Assembly: GCF_000716535.1 (NCBI RefSeq)
Contig: NZ_JNWV01000006.1
Span: 1-64,000 of the forward strand
Origin: Streptomyces flaveolus
GTDB lineage: Bacteria; Actinomycetota; Actinomycetes; Streptomycetales; Streptomycetaceae
Direction: 5' to 3'
DNA: 64,000 bases
Part shown: positions 8,769 through 17,116 of the stretch, in pieces
Position numbering within the stretch: position 1 is the first letter of the stretch
How the letters are laid out: each line of letters opens with the position of its first letter
Translations under genes and position numbers: made by a program
Notes under the pieces: model-generated
Seen by the model: only the letters and a program-made list of their open reading frames with translations
Told to the model about the DNA's origin: nothing
Databases searched by the model: none

Positions 8769-10130
8769 ATGTCTGTCTCCACCGCTGCCGCCGACCAGTC
8801 CGTTTGCACCCCTCTGCCCGTTCTGGGGCGAGATGTCACCGTCCCGCTGGTCACCGGCGGCGAAGTCAGCTACGCCGCCCTGGACTACGCGGCCAGCGCC
8901 CCCGCCCTCCAGCGCGTCTGGGACGACGTCGCCGCGTACGCCCCGTACTACGGCAGTGTCCACCGCGGCGCCGGTTACCTCTCGCAGCTCTCCACCGACC
9001 TGTTCGAGAACGCCCGCAAGACGGTCGCCGACTTCCTCGGCTGCCGCCCGGCCGACCAGGTGATCTTCACCCGTTCGACCACCGACTCCCTCAACCTGCT
9101 GGCCCGGGCGATCCCGGCCGACTGCCAGGTCTTCGTCTTCGAGACCGAGCACCACGCCTCCCTGCTGCCCTGGCAGGACGCGCGGGTGACCTACCTCGAC
9201 GCCCCGCGCACCCCGCGCCAGGCCGTGGAGACCCTGGAGCGGGCCCTCGCCGACCGGGACCCGTACGGCCCGGCCCTGGTCTGCGTCACCGGCGCCTCCA
9301 ACGTCACCGGCGAGCTGTGGCCGGTGCGCGAACTGGCCGTCGCCGCGCACGCCCACGGCGCCCGCATCGTCCTGGACGCCGCCCAGCTCGCCCCGCACCA
9401 CCCGGTGGACCTGCGTGACCTGGACGTCGACTGGGTCGCCTTCTCCGGCCACAAGCTGTACGCCCCCTTCGGCTCCGGGGTCCTGGCCGGCCGCGCCGAC
9501 TGGCTCCAGGCGGCCGAGCCGTACCTCGCGGGCGGCGGCGCCAGCCGCAAGGTCACCCGGCGCGAGGACGGCGGCGTGGCCGTCGAGTGGCACGAGACCG
9601 CGGCCCGGCACGAGGCCGGCTCCCCGAACGTCATCGGCGCCTACGCCATCGCCTCGGCCTGCAAGGCCCTCACCGAGGCCGGCTGGGACAGCCTCGTCAC
9701 CCGCGAACAGCACCTGATCGCCAAGGTCCGCGAGGGCCTGGGCGAGGTGCCCGAGGTGCGCGTGCTGTCCCTCTTCGGCGACGACGCCCCGCGCGTCGGC
9801 GTGATCTCCTTCGTCGTCGAGGGCTGGAACAGCTCCCACTTCGCCGCCGCGCTCTCCGCCGAGTACGGCATCGGCGTCCGCGACGGCCTCTTCTGCGCCC
9901 ACCCCCTGGTCCGCACCCTGCTCGGCAGCGGCCCGCAGACCCAGGGCGAGTGCGGCGCCCCCGAGGCGGCCCCCGGCGAGAAGTCCCTCAACGCCATCCG
10001 CGTCAGCTTCGGCGCGGGCACGCCGGACGAGCACGTGGAGCGCTTCGTGAACGCCGTCGGGGAACTGGTGGCGGAGGGCGCGAAGTGGCAGTACCGCACG
10101 GAGGACGGCCGCTGCGTGCCGGCGGTCTGA
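8769..10130 (+). CDS. Class V aminotransferase, cysteine-desulfurase-like, under SAM riboswitch
   Basis: 453 aa PLP enzyme of the NifS/SufS fold. PLP Lys lies in SGHKLYAP; substrate-side motifs include TRSTTDSLNLLARAIP, ETEHHASLLPWQ and VLDAAQLAPH. A Cys in RDGLFCAHPL occupies the place of the catalytic Cys of SufS-type desulfurases, so cysteine desulfuration is plausible. The riboswitch upstream ties it to methionine or sulfur metabolism rather than to iron-sulfur assembly, and there are no suf genes nearby. The exact substrate cannot be told from sequence. The stop is 49 bases before the kinase start. Confidence 0.85.
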   Translation: MSVSTAAADQSVCTPLPVLGRDVTVPLVTGGEVSYAALDYAASAPALQRVWDDVAAYAPYYGSVHRGAGYLSQLSTDLFENARKTVADFLGCRPADQVIFTRSTTDSLNLLARAIPADCQVFVFETEHHASLLPWQDARVTYLDAPRTPRQAVETLERALADRDPYGPALVCVTGASNVTGELWPVRELAVAAHAHGARIVLDAAQLAPHHPVDLRDLDVDWVAFSGHKLYAPFGSGVLAGRADWLQAAEPYLAGGGASRKVTRREDGGVAVEWHETAARHEAGSPNVIGAYAIASACKALTEAGWDSLVTREQHLIAKVREGLGEVPEVRVLSLFGDDAPRVGVISFVVEGWNSSHFAAALSAEYGIGVRDGLFCAHPLVRTLLGSGPQTQGECGAPEAAPGEKSLNAIRVSFGAGTPDEHVERFVNAVGELVAEGAKWQYRTEDGRCVPAV

Positions 10131-10179
10131 CCGCGCTATAACCTCCCCTTGACACCTCGTCGGACAGGGGGAGCCCGGA

Positions 10180-12774
10180 GTGCAGCCGCTGCGCGCAACA
10201 GACCCGCGCCACATCGGCCCGTACACCACCACGCACAGACTGGGCGCGGGCGGCATGGGCGAGGTCTACCTCGCCGAGTCCCGCACCGGACTGCGGCTCG
10301 CGGTGAAGGTCGTACGGGCCGAGCACGCCGAGGACCGCACCTTCCGCGCCCGCTTCCGCCACGAGGTCCGCGCCGCCCAGACCGTCGGCGGCGCGGACAC
10401 CTACACCGCACGGGTCGTGGACGCCGACACCGAGGCCGAACGGCCCTGGATGGCGACGGAGTTCGTGCCCGGACCGAATGTGCGGGACGCCGTCCTGGAC
10501 CACGGAGCGCTGCCCGGGCCCGCGGTCCGGATCCTCGCCGCCGCGCTCGGCGAGGCGCTCGCGGCCATCCACGCCAAGGGTCTGGTCCACCGCGACCTGA
10601 AGCCGTCGAACATCCTGCTGGGCCCGGACGGGCCCCGGGTCATCGACTTCGGGATCGTCCGGGCGCTGGAGGCCACCTCGCTGACCCGGACCGGGGCGGT
10701 CGTCGGCTCGGTCGGCTACGTCTCTCCGGAGCAGATCCGCAACGGCGGCCAGGTCGGCCCGCCCAGCGACGTCTTCTCCCTCGGCGCGGTCATCGCCTAC
10801 GCGGCGGCCGGCCGGGAGCCGTTCGGCGAGGGGCAGGACTCGGTGGTCCTGCTGCGCATCCTCACCCGCGACTTCGACCTGTCCGGCGTCCCGGAGGACA
10901 TCCGCCCGCTGGTGACGGCCTGTCTGCGCGAGGACCCGCTGGAGCGCCCGGAGCCGGCGGAGGTGGTGGCGAGCGCCGGGTTCACCCCGGACACCCTGCG
11001 CACCGCCGTCCGCCCGGGCTGGTACGGCCCCGCGGCCCGGCCCCGCCCGACCCCGTACGACCGTCCCAGCGGCGTGGAGTACCTGGCCCCGGAAACCCCC
11101 ACCCGGCCCACCCCGACCGACTCGGCGACCGCCGCCACCCCGGCAGGCTCGACCGACCTGACCACCCAAGCCGACTCGGCGGCCGCCGCTACCCCGGCAG
11201 GCTCGACCGACCTGACCACCCAGGCCGGCTCGGCGACCGCCGCCACCCCGGCAGGCTCGACCGACCTGGCCGCCCCGGCCGACTCGGCGGCCGCCGCTAC
11301 CCCGGTCGGCTCGGTGGCCCCTTCGATCCCGATGGGCTCGGCCACTGGGGCACCGGCCGGCTCGACTGACCTGGCCGCCCCGGCCGACTCGGCGCCCCCC
11401 GCCACCCCGGCCGGCTCGATCGCCCCGGCTACCCCGACCGGCTCGGCGGCCGCCGCTACCCCGGTCGGCTCGGCGGCCCCCTCGACCCCGACGGGCTCGG
11501 TTACCGGGGCCCCGACCGGCTCGACTGACCTGGCCACTCCGGCCGATTCGGCGGCCCCGGCCACCCCGGTCGGTTCGGTCACCCCTGGCACCCCCGTCGA
11601 CGTGCCCACCGCCGGCCGCAGCCTGGGCCCCGTGGCCCCTGGTCGCCGCCGGCTGCTCAAGGCCCTCGCCGGGGGAGCCGTCGGCGTGGCCGGGGTGGGG
11701 GCCGGTGGCTGGCTGTGGGAGTACGGGTTCCGCACCGAGAGCAGCGGCGGCAGCGACCGCTCACCGTCCCCGTCGGCCCACCGCGCGATGGGGGCGGCGG
11801 TGCTGCGCTGGCAGTACGACCTCGGTGGCATCGGCGGTCTGGACGGGGCCTGCTGCGCGCTCTCCCCGGACGGCTCCGTCGTCTACGCGGGCACCTCGGG
11901 CGGGGTGCTGCACGCGATCTCCCGGGACGGCTCCAAGCGCTGGAAGGTCCGGCTGGGGGATGACGTCTCCACGCCCGTGGCCACCCGGGACGCCGTGTAC
12001 TGCGTGGTGGGCCTGCACTCCGAGGACACGCGCCGGCTGACCGCGGTCAGCCCGTCGGGCAGCCCGCTGTGGACCCGCACCCTCGGCGACCAGCGGTACG
12101 CCGTCCCCGTCCTGCTCGGTCAGGACGTCCTCGTCTCCGTCGGCGGCACGGACACGGGCGGGCTGCGCCGCTACGCCTCCGACGGCAGCGAGAGCTGGAC
12201 CGTCAAGACCCCGGCCGGCCCCACCGGCACCCCGCTCGTCTCGGCGGGGACCGTCTGGACGGGCAGCTACGGCGACGTCCTGCTGGCGCTGGACGCGCGG
12301 GACGGCTCGCGGAAGTGGCAGGTGTCCGGGGGCACCGACGTCACCGCCCTCGCCCTGGCGGGCAGCACCCTGTTCACGGACTCCGCCGCCGAACTCCAGG
12401 GCTTCCGCGTCACGGACGGCCGGCGGCTGTGGCACAAGGAGGACGACGGCGGGATCCTGGCCGGGGGCAGCCGTACGCTGGCCGTCGGCACCGAACAGGG
12501 CGGCCTCTACGCCGTCCGGGCGGCCGACGGCTCCCGTGCCTGGAGGTACGGCTTCGAGGGCGGCCAGGCCGCTCCCCGCGCGGTGGTGGCCGGTGACACC
12601 GTGTACGCGCGTGCGGGCGAGAAGGTCTGTGCGCTGGACCTGAACGGGAAGAAGCGCTGGAACGCGGACCTGGGCCGGGACGCGGGCGACGACCAGCACA
12701 CCCCGGTCGTGCGCGGCGACCGGCTCTACGTCCCCTCGGGCACCGGGATCGCCGCGGTGGACGTGAGCGCCTAG
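10180..12774 (+). CDS. Ser/Thr protein kinase with tandem-repeat linker and PQQ-type beta-propeller
   Basis: 864 aa. The kinase domain (about residues 10-275) is complete: glycine loop GAGGMGEVY, LAVKVV, HRDLKPSNILL, DFGIVR and GYVSPEQI. A Thr/Pro/Ala/Gly/Ser-rich linker follows, built of 18-residue repeats (residues 319 to about 470). Then comes a single hydrophobic segment preceded by RRRLLK (about 488-512), and a propeller of PQQ/YVTN-like blades (about 540-860; WQYDLGG, WKVRLGD, WTRTLGD, WQVSGG). It is probably membrane-anchored with an outside sensor domain. GTG start at 10180 preceded by GGAG. Confidence 0.9.
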   Translation: MQPLRATDPRHIGPYTTTHRLGAGGMGEVYLAESRTGLRLAVKVVRAEHAEDRTFRARFRHEVRAAQTVGGADTYTARVVDADTEAERPWMATEFVPGPNVRDAVLDHGALPGPAVRILAAALGEALAAIHAKGLVHRDLKPSNILLGPDGPRVIDFGIVRALEATSLTRTGAVVGSVGYVSPEQIRNGGQVGPPSDVFSLGAVIAYAAAGREPFGEGQDSVVLLRILTRDFDLSGVPEDIRPLVTACLREDPLERPEPAEVVASAGFTPDTLRTAVRPGWYGPAARPRPTPYDRPSGVEYLAPETPTRPTPTDSATAATPAGSTDLTTQADSAAAATPAGSTDLTTQAGSATAATPAGSTDLAAPADSAAAATPVGSVAPSIPMGSATGAPAGSTDLAAPADSAPPATPAGSIAPATPTGSAAAATPVGSAAPSTPTGSVTGAPTGSTDLATPADSAAPATPVGSVTPGTPVDVPTAGRSLGPVAPGRRRLLKALAGGAVGVAGVGAGGWLWEYGFRTESSGGSDRSPSPSAHRAMGAAVLRWQYDLGGIGGLDGACCALSPDGSVVYAGTSGGVLHAISRDGSKRWKVRLGDDVSTPVATRDAVYCVVGLHSEDTRRLTAVSPSGSPLWTRTLGDQRYAVPVLLGQDVLVSVGGTDTGGLRRYASDGSESWTVKTPAGPTGTPLVSAGTVWTGSYGDVLLALDARDGSRKWQVSGGTDVTALALAGSTLFTDSAAELQGFRVTDGRRLWHKEDDGGILAGGSRTLAVGTEQGGLYAVRAADGSRAWRYGFEGGQAAPRAVVAGDTVYARAGEKVCALDLNGKKRWNADLGRDAGDDQHTPVVRGDRLYVPSGTGIAAVDVSA
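11134..11595 (+). repeat. 18-residue imperfect tandem repeat in the kinase linker
   Basis: Eight in-frame copies and a partial ninth of a unit like ATPAGSTDLTTQADSAAA (54 nt; two copies 51 nt), starting at 11134, 11188, 11242, 11296, 11350, 11401, 11455, 11509 and 11560. Divergence keeps the frame and the Thr-Pro and Gly-Ser positions. Confidence 0.9.
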
Positions 12775-12809
12775 CCGCCCCCGGCCGCCCCCGGCCGCCC
12801 CTGGTCGTC

Positions 12810-13091
12810 CTAGTTGTCGAGGCCGATCGCGAACGCGGCCTCCAGGTCGTGCTGGGAGTAGGTGCGGAAGGCGACGTGCGTGTCCGTGGCCTCGACGCCG
12901 GGGATCTTGCTGATCCGCCCCGGGATGATCTCGGCGAGATCCTCGTGCTCCCGCACCCGGACCATCGCGATCAGGTCGTACGTACCGGTGACGGAGAACA
13001 CCTCGCTCACCGAATCCAGCGAAGCGATCCGCTCCGCGATCTCGGGGATCCGGTCCACGCTGGTCTTGATCAGGACGATCGCGGTGATCAC
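12810..13091 (-). CDS. Stand-alone RAM domain protein (Lrp/AsnC ligand-binding domain)
   Basis: 93 aa, matching only the C-terminal RAM domain of Lrp/AsnC regulators (MITAIVLIKTSVDRIPEIAE, VTGTYDLIAMVRV, TYSQHDL). There is no helix-turn-helix, so it cannot bind DNA alone; family members bind amino acids as oligomers or pair with full-length Lrp proteins. GTG start at 13091. It overlaps the stop of the upstream rhomboid gene by 4 bases, indicating a two-gene operon. Confidence 0.85.
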   Translation of the reverse strand: MITAIVLIKTSVDRIPEIAERIASLDSVSEVFSVTGTYDLIAMVRVREHEDLAEIIPGRISKIPGVEATDTHVAFRTYSQHDLEAAFAIGLDN

Positions 13092-13831
13092 GGCTGTCTC
13101 TCTCCCTCGGTGACCGGAGCTGCGGAGGGTTTCACTCTAGTCGTACGGCCATAACGCACCCACGCGTAACCGAACCCGAGCCCGAACCCCACCAGGTGCG
13201 CCAGATACGCCACCCCCGGCCCGTCGGACGCCTGCCCCGCCGCCAGCCACTGCAGGGCCGCCCAGGACGGCAGCACCACCCAGGCGGGGAAGCGCAGCGG
13301 CAGGAAGAACAGGAACGGCAGGAGACTGGTCACACGCGCGCGGGGGAAAAGGTAGAGGAACGCTCCGAGGACCGCCGAGACCGCCCCGGAGGCGCCGACC
13401 AGCGACTCCTCGGAGGCCGCGTTGGCCGCCGCGTATCCCAGCAGGGCGAGGTAGCCGCAGCCGACGTAGAACAGGGTGAACTCCACCCGGCCCATCCGTT
13501 CTTCGGTCATCGCCCCGAAGACGAAGAGGAAGAGCATGTTGCCGAGCAGATGCACCCAGCTGCCGTGCACGAACAGCGCGGTGGCCGGGGTGAGCGCGGC
13601 CCCGGCCGGGCCCTCGAACAGCTCGGCCGGGACCACGCCCCAGTGCCGGAAGTACGCCCGCTGCGCCGCGAGCAGCGCGTCCCCGGAGCCGTACCCGGGG
13701 ACCAGCCCGGAGGCCGGGCCGAGGGCGAAGATCAGACCGCACAGGACGATGAGGCCGTACGTCATCGGTGCCGAGGTGCCCCGGACCGCTCTCAGTGTCC
13801 TGCCGGCCGCCGTGCTCCAGGTGCTGATCAT
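13088..13831 (-). CDS. Rhomboid-family intramembrane serine protease
   Basis: 247 aa from ATG 13831. The catalytic dyad is Ser148 in GASG and His212 in AYLAHLVGFGLG; the HLLGNM block of helix 2 and seven or so hydrophobic segments complete the family pattern. It cleaves membrane-anchored substrates; the substrate here is unknown. No strong ribosome site precedes the chosen ATG, so the start could differ slightly. Confidence 0.9.
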   Translation of the reverse strand: MISTWSTAAGRTLRAVRGTSAPMTYGLIVLCGLIFALGPASGLVPGYGSGDALLAAQRAYFRHWGVVPAELFEGPAGAALTPATALFVHGSWVHLLGNMLFLFVFGAMTEERMGRVEFTLFYVGCGYLALLGYAAANAASEESLVGASGAVSAVLGAFLYLFPRARVTSLLPFLFFLPLRFPAWVVLPSWAALQWLAAGQASDGPGVAYLAHLVGFGLGFGYAWVRYGRTTRVKPSAAPVTEGERQP

Positions 13832-13983
13832 GACTACAGAGCATGACGTAACGGGACGCTTGCTGACAGACCGCCTCGCCGCCGCGGACGGACGGGCGGC
13901 GGGCACCCGCCAGGCCGTAGGGTTACGGCCACACGCGTCGGGGGACGGCGCGGACCGACACGAGAAGGAAGAGAACAGTCACG

Positions 13984-14223
13984 ATGACGGTTCCCCTGCC
14001 GACGGCCACGACACGATGGCGCTGCACCCTGTGCGGCAACCTCACGCGCTTCGACGTGACCCGCTCGTCGAAGGTCGTCGAGTACGTCCACCTCGACCTG
14101 GCGGGCGAGCCGACGGTGGAGGAGCGCGAGGTGGTCAGTGAGACCATCGAATCGGTGCGCTGCCGCTGGTGCAACGCGGTGGACCAGGTGGAACTCGTGG
14201 ACAGGCCGGGCGCCGGCTCCTGA
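13984..14223 (+). CDS. Small zinc-ribbon-like protein
   Basis: 79 aa, with two CxxC knuckles (CTLCGN and CRWCNA) about 37 residues apart, a likely Zn site. ATG at 13984. It is followed after 46 bases by the NYN gene in the same direction. Conserved hypothetical; function unknown. RNA or protein binding is a guess from the fold alone. Confidence 0.75.
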   Translation: MTVPLPTATTRWRCTLCGNLTRFDVTRSSKVVEYVHLDLAGEPTVEEREVVSETIESVRCRWCNAVDQVELVDRPGAGS

Positions 14224-14269
14224 GCGGGGCGGCCCCGGAGAGGCTTATTCCGGTATTGGGGTGTGACGG

Positions 14270-15613
14270 ATGGTGGAGACCGCAGGCGGGGGGCCGGGCG
14301 ACGGCACCGCTGAGGTGCTTGACCGTCCGCTGCCCGACGGCGTGCGCAAGCGGGTCGTGCAGATCGTGTCGGACGGTTTCGGCGGGCTGACCGTGGCGGA
14401 ACTGCCCGCCCAGCTCAGACAGTACGCCCGGTTCGCCCCCAATCGCCGGGCGAAGTTCGCCGGGAACGCGATGGCGGCGGCGCTGGAGACCGATTCCCTG
14501 TTCCGGCAGCGGATCGGGGAGCGGTTCAGAGAGGCGCAGCCGGAACTCGCCGGTGCCCTCGACGCCGGCTCCGCGCCCCCGGCCGCGGACCCGCTCGACG
14601 TGGCGGCCGCTGCCTACGTACTGCGCCCGGCGGGCTGGGTGAAGCTGGTCACCGCGGCCGGCGAGGAGGCCCAGCGCGCGCACGCCGAGCGCGCCGACGA
14701 GGAGAACCGGGCCGAACTGGAGCGGCTGCGTGCGGAGCTGGCGCAGGCCCGCGACCACACCCGGGCCGAGACCGAACGGCTGCGCACGGAGCTGGAATCG
14801 GCGAAGAAGGAAGCGGAATCGCTTCACCGCAAGCTGCGCGCCGCCCTCAGTGACGTCAAGCGGGGCGAGGCCGCGCTGCGCAAGGCACAGGCCGAGATGG
14901 ACGCCGTACGCGCCGAGGCGCAGGCGCAGGTGTCGGCCGCGGAGAGCGAGTCCCGGCGGCTCAAGGCCCGCCTGGGCGAGGCCGAGGCCACACTGGAGGC
15001 CACCCGGCGGGCGGCCCGGGAGGGCCGCAGCGTGGAGGACATGCGGGTACGGCTGCTGCTCGACACCCTGCTGGAGGCGACGCAGGGGCTGCGGCGCGAA
15101 CTCGCCCTGCCTCCGGTGTCCGTGCGCCCGGCCGAGACCGTGGACGCGGTCGAACCGGGCCGGATGACGCCGAAGGACATCGCGGCGCGCGCCCTGTCGG
15201 AGAACGATCCGGCCATTCTCGACCAACTGCTCGCCCTGCCGCAGGCGCATCTGGTCGTCGACGGCTACAACGTGACCAAGACCGGTTATCCGCAGATGCC
15301 CCTGGAGAAGCAGCGGCTGCGGCTGCTGGGGCAGCTCTCCGCGCTCGCCGCGCAGACCGGTGCCGAGGTGACCTGCGTCTTCGACGGCGCCGAACTGGCC
15401 GCGCCGGTGCTGCTCGCGCCACCGCGCGGGGTGCGGGTGCTGTTCTCCAAGCCGGGCGTCACGGCCGACGAGCTGATCCGCCAGCTCGTGCGGGCGGAGC
15501 CGCCGGGGCGTCCGGTCATCGTCGCCTCCACCGACCGCGAGGTGGCCGACGGGGTCGCGAAGGCGGGTGCCCGACCGGTGGCCTCTGCGGTGCTTCTGAA
15601 GCGACTGTCCTGA
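14270..15613 (+). CDS. NYN-domain (PIN-like) protein with coiled coil, YacP-like
   Basis: 447 aa. Residues about 1-120 form a helical region, and 145-270 a long charged coiled coil rich in Glu/Arg/Lys. The C-terminal NYN nuclease-like domain (from about 325) carries the acidic residues LVVDGYNV, CVFDGAE and ASTDREVADG expected for metal binding. Related bacterial proteins (YacP/Rae1) cut mRNA on ribosomes, so an RNase role is likely but unproven. GTG or ATG starts are possible; ATG 14270 is used because it follows the previous gene closely. Confidence 0.85.
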   Translation: MVETAGGGPGDGTAEVLDRPLPDGVRKRVVQIVSDGFGGLTVAELPAQLRQYARFAPNRRAKFAGNAMAAALETDSLFRQRIGERFREAQPELAGALDAGSAPPAADPLDVAAAAYVLRPAGWVKLVTAAGEEAQRAHAERADEENRAELERLRAELAQARDHTRAETERLRTELESAKKEAESLHRKLRAALSDVKRGEAALRKAQAEMDAVRAEAQAQVSAAESESRRLKARLGEAEATLEATRRAAREGRSVEDMRVRLLLDTLLEATQGLRRELALPPVSVRPAETVDAVEPGRMTPKDIAARALSENDPAILDQLLALPQAHLVVDGYNVTKTGYPQMPLEKQRLRLLGQLSALAAQTGAEVTCVFDGAELAAPVLLAPPRGVRVLFSKPGVTADELIRQLVRAEPPGRPVIVASTDREVADGVAKAGARPVASAVLLKRLS

Positions 15614-15824
15614 AGGTCCAACGGACGCGCCCAATGCCCGAATTGGCCGTATCGTCACGCAACGTAGTGTCAATCGCCTCTCACTGCACGTGAGTTGTGT
15701 GCAAAGAATGCACTGTGTGACGAGTTTTTTTGCTGTGGGATTTGAACTGATCACAACGAGGTCACTAGGGTCTGGGCTCGAACCTCCGAACGGGTGATCA
15801 CTCACAAGAAGGAGTTCGTCCTCC

Positions 15825-16865
15825 GTGGCGTCCCACCGTCGACCCAAGCAGCCGAGTCGCACCCGTGTGACCGTGCTGACCACCGCAGCCGCCGCTGCCG
15901 TCGCGCTGAGCGCGAACGCCGCCAACGCCGCCCCCAGCGAGAAGCTGAGCAAGGACGAGGTGAAGGCGAAGGTCGACAAGCTCTACGAGCAGGCCGAGCA
16001 GGCGACCGAGAAGTACAACGGCGCCAAGGAGAAGCAGCAGAAGCTGCAGAAGGAAATCTCCACCATCCAGGACGACGTCGCCCGTGGCCAGGAGGAGCTC
16101 AACAAGCTGCGCGACGGCCTGGGTTCGCTGGCCACCGCCCAGTACCGCTCCGGCGGCATCGACGCCTCGGTCCAGCTCTTCCTGTCGTCCAACCCGGACG
16201 ACTACCTCGACAAGGCCTCCACGCTCGACCAGTTGAGCAGCCAGCAGGTCGACGCGCTGAAGAAGATCCAGGACAAACAGCGCGAACTCGCCCAGGAGCG
16301 GGCGGAGGCCACCGAGAAGCTCAAGGACCTCTCCGCCACCCGCACCGAGCTGGGCAACAAGAAGAAGGAAGTCCAGAGCAAGCTCGCCGAGGCGCAGAAG
16401 CTCCTGAACTCCCTGACCGCCAAGGAGAAGGCGCAGCTCGCCGAGGAGCAGGAGCGCGCCAACCGCTCCTCCACCGAGCGCGTGGACCTCGGCGACGCCC
16501 CGCCCGCCTCGGGCCGCGCCCAGGCGGCCTTCTCCGCCGCCCAGACCCGGCTCGGCTCGCCCTACGTCTACGGCGCCACCGGCCCGTCCTCCTTCGACTG
16601 CTCGGGCCTGACCTCCTGGGCCTACGCCCAGGCCGGCGTCTCCATCCCGCGCACCTCCGAGGCGCAGGCGCAGATCGGCACGAGGATCTACAACCAGAGC
16701 GACCTCAAGATCGGCGACCTGGTCTTCTTCTTCAGCGACATCCACCACGTCGGCCTCTACGCGGGCAACGGCCGCATCCTGCACGCCCCGCGCACCGGCA
16801 CGGTCGTCCGGTACGAGTCCATGTCGACCATCGGTGGCCCGTTCATGTTCGGCGTCCGGGTCTGA
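15825..16865 (+). CDS. NlpC/P60 peptidoglycan endopeptidase, secreted
   Basis: 346 aa from a GTG with AAGGAG upstream. A signal peptide ends near ANAANAAPS (about residue 35). A long coiled coil (about 40-215) precedes the NlpC/P60 domain (about 230-346), with catalytic Cys259 in FDCSGL and the His in IHHVGLY. Plan and length match RipA/CwlO-like D,L-endopeptidases that cut wall stem peptides, where the coiled coil restrains activity. Its paralogue lies directly downstream. The 200-base leader contains no c-di-AMP riboswitch that I can recognise. Confidence 0.9.
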   Translation: MASHRRPKQPSRTRVTVLTTAAAAAVALSANAANAAPSEKLSKDEVKAKVDKLYEQAEQATEKYNGAKEKQQKLQKEISTIQDDVARGQEELNKLRDGLGSLATAQYRSGGIDASVQLFLSSNPDDYLDKASTLDQLSSQQVDALKKIQDKQRELAQERAEATEKLKDLSATRTELGNKKKEVQSKLAEAQKLLNSLTAKEKAQLAEEQERANRSSTERVDLGDAPPASGRAQAAFSAAQTRLGSPYVYGATGPSSFDCSGLTSWAYAQAGVSIPRTSEAQAQIGTRIYNQSDLKIGDLVFFFSDIHHVGLYAGNGRILHAPRTGTVVRYESMSTIGGPFMFGVRV

Positions 16866-16944
16866 CACCGGCGTCCGACACCCGGCGACACGCGGACACG
16901 GTGGCGCCCGAACGAGCGAATCCCGGGGACCGGAACTGACTCCA

Positions 16945-16978
16945 CGCCCCGCCGGTGACCTGCGTCAGCGGCGGGGCG
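16945..16978 (+). terminator. Terminator-like hairpin after first NlpC/P60 gene
   Basis: Perfect 10-bp stem (16945-16954 with 16969-16978), 14-nt loop, no strong T-run. Confidence 0.6.
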
Positions 16979-17040
16979 TCAGTCTGTGTTGACGCCGAGG
17001 TCTTTGGTCCGGGCCCGTCCGCACGGCTACTGTCTGCCGC

Positions 17041-17086
17041 GTTTCCCCGGCGCCGGGGCCTCCCCGTCCCCAGGCGCCGGGGAAAC
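17041..17086. promoter_or_regulatory. 14-bp inverted repeat upstream of the second NlpC/P60 gene
   Basis: GTTTCCCCGGCGCC (17041-17054) and its exact complement GGCGCCGGGGAAAC (17073-17086), 18-nt spacer, ending 30 bases before the start codon. It could be a leader-RNA hairpin or an operator; nothing in the sequence decides. Confidence 0.6.
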
Positions 17087-17116
17087 GGTCTGTGTCCGCC
17101 AGCAGTTAGGACTGCC

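Noticed and set aside
8527..9063. Possible protein-coding frame across the aptamer upstream of the aminotransferase
   Set aside because: The sequence is explained by conserved riboswitch pairings, and the frame overlaps the aminotransferase start in another frame.
11134..11595. CRISPR-like repeat array
   Set aside because: Repeats are contiguous without unique spacers, keep the reading frame of the kinase gene, and no cas genes are near.
15620..15824. c-di-AMP (ydaO) riboswitch upstream of the first NlpC/P60 gene
   Set aside because: Expected in some Streptomyces wall hydrolase leaders, but I could not find its conserved core here.
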